A DNA stretch of 64,000 bases from positions 5,317,501 to 5,381,500 of the forward strand of contig JAYKKT010000059.1 of assembly GCA_036023115.1 (NCBI GenBank), written 5' to 3'. Made by a program: the position numbers and the translations under genes. A model generated the notes under the pieces. The model searched no databases. It worked only from the letters and a program-made list of their open reading frames with translations, and was not told where the DNA came from. This document shows positions 47,359-57,542 of the stretch, one piece after another. Every line of letters starts with the position of its first letter. Within the stretch, counting starts at the first letter, position 1. Source of the stretch: Brasenia schreberi. Lineage: Eukaryota; Streptophyta; Magnoliopsida; Nymphaeales; Cabombaceae.

Positions 47359-50123
47359 CTAATTGCTAGCTTTCCTTTTTGCCATAAACATGACAAATTT
47401 AGGCAACAGTGACTTCTTCTTTTTCATCTCTGTATCAGGGGATGCACTCACCGATACATTCTCTTCTGACATGAATATCTTGAAATCCTGTCCACCATCA
47501 GACTTGCTCACGACCTTCGCTTCCTCGGAAGCACCAATTGTTGGGCTGCCTCTAACTGGATTCACTGTACCAGAAGCAGAATCCTTTGCTCTCCTTCTTT
47601 GTTCACGATCTGCTCTCCATTTCCTCAGCTCCTGCTCCATACCCAGTTTTGCCTCCTTGGCACGCTCTGCCTTCTCTTTCGCCACCCGCAAGGCCCCTCT
47701 CTTTGCACTTAGCTCCCGGTTCGCTGCCTCCAACTTCTCCATGTCTTTCAACTCAGCCTCCCTCGCTGCATCTACTTCGGATAGGGCAGCTGCTACTCTT
47801 GCATTGGCCAGCTCCTCGGCTTCATGAGCTTTCTTACTGAGTTCATAGTACTGCTCAAGGGAGAGTGTCACCCCAGAAGACTCACTCTCATCAAGCGTGT
47901 TTGAAGCTGCTTCGCTTTCATGAAGAGCTTTTATTGCTGCTAATGCTAGTTCCTCCGAAGCCTTGGCTGCCTCGATCTCCTTCAGCGCCGCATGCAACCG
48001 GGTTTCTGCAGTGCTCGCACCGGCTTTTACCAATTCTGCTTCTTCCTTCACCCTGTGTAATTCATCCCTTGCAGACTGGGCCAAGGATTTTGCCTCATCT
48101 GCTTCCTGAGCAGCTTGCTGCAGTGCCCTGGGCAATTCTACCATACTCTCCCTTACTTCTTTTCCCCTTATTTGAGCTTCCTCAGTCTGTGACCTCGTCT
48201 TGGTGAGTTCCCCTTCAAGAGCTGAAACTGTAACTGATGCAATTCCCTCTCGCTGCCTCATAGTGGAGAGTGCAGATTTTTCCTTATCCAATTCTGATTT
48301 GAGTGAAATAGCCGCAACTCTCAGGATCTTCACTTCCTCTCTTGCTTTATCGATCTTGTCTCTGACTTCCTCCAGCTCTTTTTTGGTCGAAGCAAGAGAA
48401 AACAGTGTAGCTCTGTGGGCTTGTTTTGCTTCTTCTAGCTCCATCGTCAGGATCTTGTCATCCTCATCGTTGCTTGTTTCAGATTCCAATTTCGCTTCCA
48501 TATAAGCTGCTAATTCAGTCTTCAGATTGACCAACAAGGATGACGCAGTTTCTAGTTTTGCCTTGAGATCATTTGATGCTGAAAGCTGAGCAGTCAGCCT
48601 CCGTATTTCTTCCTCTGCCATCTTCATTTCTTGTTCCTGTTTTAGTTTCTGTTGATCTCGATCTACCACCACGGCAAGTCTGCGTTCTTCTGCTTCCAGA
48701 TGGGATGCGTGGGCCAAGTTGAGGGATTCTTTGGCAGCCATGATCTCCAAAGTCAGTTCCTCAACTGTCTTTTCGATTTCCTTCGATGCAGTGACAGCAT
48801 CTTCAGCTTTCTTCACAGTTTTTTCCTTCTCTCCCATTAATGCTTGACGCTGAGCTTTAAGATCTTCCAGTTCGTTCTTTACCTGCTTCAATTCAATAAG
48901 AGCCACCTCGTACCTGGCTTTGGCAGCACCCACCTGAGCTTTTGCAGCAAGACTAACTTCATCAGCGATTCCTTGTTTGATTTCTTCAATCCGCATTTCA
49001 GCAAACTGGGAGTCTTGTTTTGCCTGCTCTTCTTCGATCTGTGCTCTTTCTAAGTTCAGTTTTAATTCTTCAATGAGCCTTTTGGCACTGTCCAGCTCCT
49101 GAATCACTTGCATCTTTCCATTTTCCGCGATTTCCAGTTGCTTTTTGTATTCAGGAATATCTTTTTGAACTTTCTCAAACTCAAGCTCAAGAAATCGCTG
49201 CTTCTGTGAGTTTGAAACAAAAATAACCAAAATTGCTAATAAGAAAACCCGGAAGGGTTATGAACTTGAAAGCAAAAAAACAAAATTTTTGTGGTAAAAA
49301 GTCAAATTAACCAACAGAAACTCTTATAGTGTTTTCCCATAGTTGTAATAGAAGTCTATGAATATTAGCATCTGCCAATTCAGCAAAGCACAGACTAGTG
49401 AATGGTAACGGAAAAAATGACACAGAATACCTCTGTTGTCTGCAATTTATGGGCCTTCCAATCAACAATTCCTCCAAACATAGTCACAGCTTCTTTGACA
49501 GATTCAAAAGGTGCTGCAGTATCTACAAGCGCCCGATGTATCTCTACTGGCTTCATGCTGCTAGGAGCCAGGATTGCATGTTCTGAAGTTTCAGATTCCC
49601 TGATTACAATGTCTTCTTGGGGTAGAAGCTGACTGAGTGCATCATCAAAATGTTCCTCGTCAGACTCTTTTTCAATTGGGATCACTGATGGCATCACATT
49701 TTCTTCCGAAACATCATCCAAAGAAACAATATTACTCTCCCCCTTCTCATGCTGAAGTGCAGAAGTATTTGGGTCAGGCTTATCAACATCTGAGATATGA
49801 GTTGCCATAGTACCAGATACATCTGATCCCTCTCCAACAAGGTTCTCATCTAAAAGCACTGATTCGCTTGCAGGTGGGGTGAACTTGGTTTTGTCGAGAT
49901 CCTTCTCTGGGACATCTGTTGCTGAACTATCTGCTTCAGTGGTTAGTGTTGATGCCTCATGTTCTTTTACTATCATTTCCTTATGAGTTTTTTCACCATT
50001 AGTGATGGAAGTAGCTTGGTCATCCGAGTCAAGTCCAGCATTTTCTAGATATGGCAGTGAAGAGTCAGTGGAGACACATACCGGAGACTTCTCTTCCTCA
50101 GTGCCTTTGCCTTCCGTTATCAT
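47359..50123 (-). CDS. WEB1-like protein (weak chloroplast movement under blue light), coiled coil
   Basis: Two minus-strand exons, 49431-50123 and 47359-49203, meet at a codon boundary (CAGAG/GTATTC and TCACAG/AAGCAG) and give about 845 residues. Residues 1-200 are acidic and low-complexity. From about residue 205 the conserved start of the WEB domain appears ([20 protein letters not shown], then [12 protein letters not shown]). About 550 residues of heptad coiled coil follow ([50 protein letters not shown]), with a basic tail [13 protein letters not shown]1 works with PMI2 in blue-light chloroplast photorelocation and control of cp-actin filaments. Length fits Arabidopsis WEB1 (about 800 aa from memory). 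The ATG at 50121-50123 was chosen because an in-frame TAG lies about 30 nt upstream. A further 5' UTR intron is likely. WEL paralogues share the domain, so the exact member is uncertain. Confidence 0.9.
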
Positions 50124-51949
50124 GTCCTTGTAATCTATGATCAGAGGTAGGAACTACTTCGCCACTGCCTGCATCATAGAATATGCATAACATGTCAATA
50201 TTTGAACTGTTGAATGCATGAAACAGAAGAAACACAAACTATTCTGATCTTGCTTTACGTGTAATTCACCAACACTCGAAATGTTATCTTCAGAAGATGA
50301 GACGATGAAATAGTTTCCATCTCTGTGACTAGGAATTCCAGTTAACAAATACCATGTTTGGGAAAGATATAGAATTAACTAGAAACAAATGCCTTCTCTT
50401 AGATATCCATATTCAAACATAAAGCACAAGAAGTTTCAAAAGTAACGAGAATGTGTTGGAGGATTGATCTAAAAGATCACCAACGATTACAAAGAAGCAG
50501 TCATACCCATGAAAACATCTCAATCTAATAATAGAAGGCATCACCAAAAGACCTCCGTAGCTCTTGAGGCATCGTCTGGACACTCCCTTCCGCATGGAAA
50601 ATTCGAACAAATAAAAAAAAAATAACAAGGGGACAAACGCCGAGGGACTGGCATCTCAATTGAACGCCAGAAACCACTCTAGATGTTACTTGGCAGGAAA
50701 ACCATTGGCATGTAACTTAATCTTTTAAACACCACCAGTTTCGCTTCCTTTAAGACTCAAATTCCGTCTAATAGTTGCGAAACACCCAAGATTGCCTAAC
50801 CTCCAATCAGAACGAATTCCTCCAATAATTGTAGAGTTTCAGATCGTTTCGAAAAATTCCCACCACTAACTCCACTTGAAAACCCAGAACTTCCCACAAT
50901 TCACCAAAACAAACAGCAGAAAACCCAAAAATTCAACTAACTCTAGCTGCCCACATCCACAACCCAAAATTCACCGACACAAACAAGATTTTCCTCCTAC
51001 CAAACACTAACCTTTTCTGAAATCAACACCGGAATCAGTACTAATCAAGAGAAAACTAGATCTCTTCACAATCAAAACTCTCAAATCTGGAGCACGTCCA
51101 ACGGCACGGATCCCGCACCTACCGACTGCAACAACAAGAAAATGGATTCCCGAATTTCAGAACCACATGCAAATGAGAACCAATTTCGCCATAATATTTG
51201 GAGAGAAGAAAAACCAAAACAAATCCCCTAAGACAATTATATAAGAAAGCAAATTACTGCCAAGGCAGAAAAAGGAAGCAGATTACCAGAGTTCTTCTCA
51301 TACACCAACACACACAGAGGTTATTGGTGGTATTAGATGTACTCCGAAGAGCATAAAATAAACAAAAAAGGGAAATTGAAAATAAAGTAGGAAAAGGGAA
51401 AAATATGGAGACCGAAGCCCAGGAGCAGTTGATGACATATCTTTCTTAGTTTATTTATTAATTTATTTATTGCCATTAAGTAATCAAGTGGACTTTTCCT
51501 TTTTGGTCTCTTTCGGTTTCCGCTAGTTTAAGCTTCTTTCAGTACTTTATGTAAATGAACTTATGTAATTATTAAATAGTCAAAATATATGGACCGCTGA
51601 GCTGTGAGCCTGGGATTCAGCTTGGCTGGTAAGGGTGTGTTTCATTTGTGGTGCGGGTGTTAGAACTGCAGTCTTAGACTCGCATAAGTTTGTAATCAGT
51701 TTTTTTGTTTGATTTGCGAGTGGAATTGATGATTAAGTTTTCGTGTGAAGTGAGATAAGAACACGAGAGAGAGAGAGAGAGAAAGAAGCGATTAGGTTTT
51801 CTTGTGAAGCCTATGTGTTAAGATTTTGTGGTTCACCCTTCTTTGGTACCTACATTTTTTTTACTCATATTGGGTTTAGAGAACCATAATTCCAAGTCAG
51901 TAACTGGTTTTGCATTTGATGTATAGCAAAATTTGAAACCTCGAGCAAA

Positions 51950-52112
51950 ATCAAGGTCTACTTCTTTTAGAACCACAAATCAAACACATCAATCTTTAGA
52001 ACTAAAACCAAAACAGACCTAAGTTTGGTTCCATATACCGGTTCCAAGAAACTGGAATCAACATGAAACCGTTGGGTTCCGGTTTACTCGGAAATCGGTC
52101 ATGTCTACGTGC
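51950..52112. repeat. Degenerate dispersed repeat rich in AACCGG words
   Basis: Contains CCGGTTCCAAGAAACTGG and CCGTTGGGTTCCGG and ends CGGTCATGTCTACG, like the blocks at 3120-3400 and 35590-36005. Confidence 0.35.
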
Positions 52113-52195
52113 ACCCTCCTTGAGATGAACTCCCCACGAGCACAAGGGCATCGGAGTGCTCAGCCAGTTGAGTTAAACACTTTGGCTGCTCTTTC
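52112..52195 (-). repeat. tRNA-related SINE-like segment
   Basis: On the minus strand TTTAACTCAACTGGCTGAGC fits a pol III A box and GGGGAGTTCATCTCAAGG about 50 nt later resembles a B box. It is diverged, and no tail or target duplication was found. Confidence 0.35.
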
Positions 52196-52507
52196 ATGAT
52201 AATTTTACATGCCCATAATCTTTTGTAATTAAAGCAAAAAAAAATTGTTTGTGTCCTAGTAATCTCGCCTTCTTCGCCATTGTCGGTGCACATTATTTAA
52301 ATTTTGTTTTTTTCTCCACTATTTATAAATAATGCACAAAAAGCAGTAATCACCTGGATACAACAGGGAGGTGGAAGCCCGGTGCATGCCTTGGGTATCA
52401 AGCACGTGACCTTCAACTTGAATCGACCTCTAGGTGGGGGGACTCACTGCCCTTCGTGCATTATTTGTTTTGTCCTACTCATAAAATACCAACCACTCTC
52501 TTCTTTT

Positions 52508-53870
52508 TCTTAGCTCACCATGGGGTCTACTTGTCATATTACCACCACCACAAAAAAACTACTATAATCCCTCAACCTAATAGCGTGCCTATTACTTTTT
52601 CTTTTTCTTTTTTACTGTGAGACACATTTATATTTCACATTCACAAAACACTTTTACTCTTCACTCTCCACTCACCATGAGACAACTTGTCATATTACCA
52701 TCACCACAAAAAAAATTACTATAATCCCTCAACCTAATAGCGTGCCTATTACTTTTTCTTTTTCTTTTTTACTGTGAGACACATTTATATTTCACATTCA
52801 CAAAACACTTTTACTCTTCACTCACCATGAGACAACTTGTCATATTACCATCACCACAAAAAAAATTATTATAATCCCTCAACCTAATAGCGGGCCTACT
52901 ACTTTTTTTTACGGTGAGATACATTTATATTTCACGTTCACAAAATACTTAAAATATTCTTTTTTTGAGCTCACCGTGGGCCTACTTGTCATATTACCAC
53001 CACCACAAAAAAACTACTATAATCCCTCAACCTAATAGCGTGCCTATTACTTTTTCTTTTTCTTTTTCTTTTTTACTGTGAGACACATTTATATTTCACA
53101 TTCACAAAACACTTACTCTTCACTCACCATGAGACAACTTGTCATATTACCATCACCACAAAAAAAATTACTATAATCCCTTAACCTAATAGCATGCCTA
53201 TTACTTTTTCTTTTTCTTTTTTACTGTGAGACACATTTATATTTCACATTCACAAAACACTTTTACTCTTCACTCACCATGAGACAACTTGTCATATTAC
53301 CATCACCACAAAAAAATTTATTATAATCCCTCAACCTAATAGCGGGCCTACTACTTTTTTTTACGGTGAGATACATTTATATTTCACGTTCACAAAACAC
53401 TTAAAATATTCTTTTTCTGAGCTCACCGTGGGCCTACTTGTCATATTACCATCACCATAAAAAAAAAAACTACTATAATCCCTCAACCTAATAGCGGACC
53501 TACTACTTTTGTTTACTGTGAGACACATTTATATTTCACATTCACAAAACACTTATACTCTTATTTTTCTTAGCTCACCATGGGCCTACTTGTCCTATTA
53601 CCACCACCACACACAAAAAAAACTACTATAATCCCTCAACCTAATAGCAGACCTACTACTTTTTTTTTACTACATTTATATTTCAGGTTCACAAAACACT
53701 TATACTCTTCTTTTTCTTAGCTCACCATGGGTCTACTTGTCATATTACCGCCACCACAAAAAAAAAAATTATAATCCCTCAACCTAACAGCGGACCTAAT
53801 ACTTTTTTTTACTGCGAGACACCTTTATATTTCACGTTTACAAAACACTTATACTCTTCTATATACAGTA
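52508..53870 (+). repeat. Satellite-like tandem array, nine units of about 150 bp
   Basis: The landmark TCATATTACC (TCCTATTACC in one unit) occurs at 52534, 52690, 52840, 52989, 53142, 53292, 53441, 53593 and 53740, giving steps of 147-156 bp. Each unit contains AATCCCTCAACCTAATAGC, a poly-T/CTTTTT stretch, GTGAGA or GTGAGATACATTTATATTTCA, and ACAAAACACTT. Units 1-3 and 4-6 correspond pairwise at an offset of about 452 bp, so a three-unit block was duplicated. Units 7-9 are more diverged. No coding potential was seen. Confidence 0.93.
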
Positions 53871-54062
53871 GCAAACTCTAAACTCTCTTAGTGATTACCT
53901 AATGAGCTAGCCCACTCACTCATTGACACAAATCCACTATGCCTACTGCCTGCCAAGTAGGGGTGATTGGGTCAATGATTTGGATAGGTCGTTGAGGGTC
54001 AAGGTCAATTTTAAAGACCCCGAGACGACCTAGTAAGGTTTTAGTAAACCCTGCTATAATTC

Positions 54063-54063
<1 letters not shown>

Positions 54064-54139
<76 letters not shown>
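54064..54139 (-). repeat. Compound microsatellite (CA)n(TA)n(GA)n
   Basis: Three adjoining dinucleotide runs. On the minus strand this is CT-TA-TG, the same order as at 2436-2511. Confidence 0.95.
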
Positions 54140-54193
54140 TGTGGAGGATTTCAACAATTCGATTAGAATTTCTAATTTTAAAAAGTAAAAAAT

Positions 54194-54262
<69 letters not shown>
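54194..54262 (+). repeat. Compound microsatellite (CT)n(TA)n
   Basis: CT then TA. It is the inverse complement of the TA/GA part of the tract at 54091-54139. Confidence 0.95.
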
Positions 54263-54264
<2 letters not shown>

Positions 54265-54515
54265 CAACATTACTAGTGTATTCAAATAAATTTTAACCAT
54301 CTAAGTTTAAATTCAGAGGTAAAAGTTGTGTTTTTGGATTAACTATATTTGTGGAAAGTACTAGTTATATTTTTTGCTTTTAACGCTCATATATCAACCA
54401 TCGATCTTTTAAATTAAGTGGTTGAGATTTAATTAAATATGTTGTCATTAATTTTTCTAGTACATACCAAGCTTTCTTTCTCTCTATATATAAAGAGTGA
54501 GAGAGATAATGGTAT

Positions 54516-54752
54516 ATGCTTAATCCGATCCATACTTAAATCTACTCAAACACTTTTACTGTCTCATCAACACAATCAATTGTAGAGATTTAAATTTAAA
54601 AAATAGTTTAAATCGTCAAACATTAAATACAAAATATGATAAATACAATGGTACAATATAATTCACTTTTTAAATTCAAATTTATACCATAGATAATGTT
54701 GATCTAACAATGGAGATGTTTGAGTAGATTTAAGCATGAATAATTTAAGCAT
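54516..54752. mobile_element. MITE-like foldback element (237 bp)
   Basis: The left end 54516-54552 and the reverse complement of the right end 54717-54752 share ATGCTTAA and the perfect inner block CTTAAATCTACTCAAACA. Similarity continues inward as AAATTTAAAAA-like sequence. The interior is AT-rich and non-coding. Target duplications could not be fixed, so the superfamily is unknown. Confidence 0.65.
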
Positions 54753-56564
54753 TGGTTCTTGGAAACATGGATTAATATATTGGAAATCTGTGTTCCGTGA
54801 ATCATGAGGTACAAGTGGCTTATGAAAAACAAATCTAATTAAGCCCTCTGTTGAATCTTTTCAAAGTACCCATTTCTTGAAAAGTTGGGGCATATGACGG
54901 TGAACAAAGTTTTTTGTTCGATCTCTGAAAATGATTTGGGCATCTGAGTCAAATTGCTAATTAAATCTGATGAATGATGAGTGGGTCTCTGCATCATGAT
55001 GAACTGGTTTGTTTTGTTACACATCTTCTGTGCCACCCAAGTGTGACTTCATATGAATGAGATAAGATAAAGATAAGTTGCTTTTCGTGTCAATAAATGA
55101 ACTTGCTCAGACATATGGGTTGATGTGCGCGATCTATCTCCTTTTCTTTTTAATGGGCAAGATGGGATTAGGCATACCTGTACTAGATTACAAGATTTAC
55201 AATAAGCTCAAGGAGAAATAATCCACTCAGGTGGTCTGCCGTTTCAGCAAAATTTACTACTCAATTTAGCTAATACTAATGGTATATGGTTCCTCTCCCT
55301 TGGTACCAAGTTGGCAAATATGCAAAACACGATTTGACTCTAGGTTTGCTTCTTCATTATGCATGTACTTTGATTTATACAAAGTAAGAGTTTAGGTGAC
55401 TTTTCTACTGGGCCTTAATTTCTGCTCGTCTTGTTACTGCCATGACATTAGTATCTTCCATTAGATCATTCTGACAATGATGTTATTGGTTTCCCTTTTG
55501 GAGTGTTTCTTTTAATGTATCATGCAGGTAAGGTTATCTGTAACTCAACTTCTTGCTCATGTGATCTTTTGTATGATTTTGAGATCAAGGTTCTGATAGC
55601 CACGTGACATCCACACGGTTCATGTTATCCTTCAACTAAGAAAATGCTATAAACTCTGGGATTTGCGTTTAGGTTTAATGGGCAGACCATAATAAACTCC
55701 CCCATGGTAGGGGTTCACCATTTCGTAGCAGATGCCATTCCCCAATAAAGGAGGAGGGTGGCTTTGGTAGCCAACAGCCATTAGATTTTTTACCAGGGGG
55801 CGCTGTTATGCTGTCTTTACAGCACTACTGTATATTACTAGGATCTGTGATCTCTCGGGAAGTCCTCATGTTACATTCTCTTAGCCAACCCACCTAATGT
55901 GGTAAAAGTCTTGGTTATGGTTTAGGTAAGGCTAGATTATGAAGGCATGATGCTGGTCACGACCTGTTTGTAATGCATGCAGTTAGTCGTAAAGGATGCC
56001 TTCATGAGTCTCATCAAGCCTGGGAGAATTCAGTTTATCTTGAAGTGTTCGTGAAAAGATAGGTTGGGCATTTTCTAGACGTCCAAATCAATGTGTTGTC
56101 ATTGCTTGAGTGGAGGACAAGTAGCTGCTGGAAATCCAGCCATCTTAAATGTCTTTAATTGAAAAAGTTACACGTATCTGCTTGATTCAATCTTATAGAT
56201 GTTCAAGGCCTTATGAAACATTTCATTTTTCTTTTCCTTCTTGTCATGTCTGAAATTGTCCTTAGGGTGGTTGAAAACAATTAGCTCAGCACCAACATTT
56301 GATGAAATAATAGTCAAAGAGTTATGTTTAACCAATTCGGTCCAGAGTATGATTTCATGGTGGATATGCAATGCAAACTTAACCACATGACTGGATCAGC
56401 AAAAATATGTTCAATTTGTTGTAAGCTTTTAGAAACTGTTATACGTGCTCGCAAAGTCTTTGGTCTTACAACTCTCGGAGAATCATGTCGTGATAAGATT
56501 GATCTTATAGGTTTATATCGTAGCTAAAAGTTTTTGCCTTCTTGTCATCGTGGCCCATGTCATA
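54753..56564. other. Region upstream of the unrecognised gene; no exon identified
   Basis: The 5' exons of the gene seen from 57543 onward should lie here or further away, but none could be supported. The open frame at 56324-56527 has no recognisable domain. Confidence 0.4.
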
Positions 56565-57485
56565 TACTTTGAAGTTAATATTCAGTTACATCAAGGATCA
56601 ACTTTAAGTCCATACTTATTTATAATGGTGATTGATGAGTTAACAAAACATATTCAAGATGAAGTACCTTGGTATATGTTATTTGCAGATGACATTGTAT
56701 TAGTGGAGGAGTCTAAGGAAAAAGTTAATAGAAAATTGGAACTATGGAGAGAAACATTAGAAAGCAAAGGCCTTTGACTTAGTAGAACAAAGACATAATA
56801 TATAGAATGTAAGTTTGATCATTTGGTTACCTCAGAGGACATAGAAATTAAAATTGGCACACATTGCGTCTCCCAAAATGAAAGTTTTAAATACCTAGGG
56901 TCAATTTTTCAAAGTGATGGAAGAATTGATGGAGATGTTATGCATAGAATTAATGCTGGTTGGTTAAAATGGAGAGGAGCAACAGGTATTCTTTGTGATA
57001 AAAAGATACCATTAAAGTTAAAAGGTAAATATTATAGAGCGGCCTACCATGTTTTATGGTTCTGAGTGTTGGGCAGTTAATCATCAACATGTACAAAAGA
57101 TGTCTGTGACAGAAATGAAGATGTTGAGATGGATGAGTGGTCATACAAGAAAAGACCGTATACATAATGAGGTTATTAGAAACAAATTAGGAGTGGCACC
57201 AATAGAGGATAAAATGAGAGAATATCATTTAAGATGGTTTGGACATATAGAAAGAAGATCAAAAGAAGAACATATAAGAAGGTATGAAAAACTAAATTTA
57301 GAAAGTATTATAATAGCTAGAGGACGACCACAAAAGTGTCGGAAAGAAACAATAAAGAATGATCTAGCTTATTGTGAGTTAACTGCTAACATGGCACACG
57401 ATAGGGATCTGTGGAAACAAAGAATCCATGTAGCCAACCCCGTCTAGTATGAGAAAAGGCTTAGTTGTTGTTGTAGTTGTTGATT
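56565..57485 (+). mobile_element. 5'-truncated RTE-type LINE fragment, reverse transcriptase end
   Basis: A plus-strand copy of the same family as those in copia-B. It starts inside the RT domain (LHQGSTLSPYLF), shows the catalytic FADD box (MLFADDIVLVEE), and continues with SFKYLGSIFQSDGRIDG, HVQKMSVTEMKMLRWMSGH and HLRWFGHIERRSKEE to DLWKQRIHVANPV. It ends in GTTGTTGTAGTTGTTG. At least two stops and one frameshift break it. The left boundary is set where similarity to the family begins, and no clear target duplication was found. It lies 57 bp upstream of the first visible exon of the next gene. Confidence 0.88.
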
Positions 57486-57542
57486 CTTTAGTGTCTTACT
57501 GATCTTTTAAGGGTGATATTATTTCTTGCATATAATATACAG

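Larger units (their letters stand above)
50124..52507. other. 5' flank of the WEB1-like gene
   Basis: It should contain leader exons and promoter of the WEB1-like gene to about 51400, but I cannot place them. Further right are AACCGGTTCC-type repeat words (51950-52112) and a tRNA-like segment (52112-52195). No gene is supported. Confidence 0.5.

Noticed and set aside
47363..48505. Several plus-strand open frames up to 154 codons.
   Set aside because: They lie opposite the WEB1-like coiled coil, whose regular codon pattern keeps antisense frames open.
52508..53870. Possible CRISPR-like array because of the regular repeats.
   Set aside because: Units are contiguous 150-bp monomers without short repeats and unique spacers, in a plant genome; it is a satellite.
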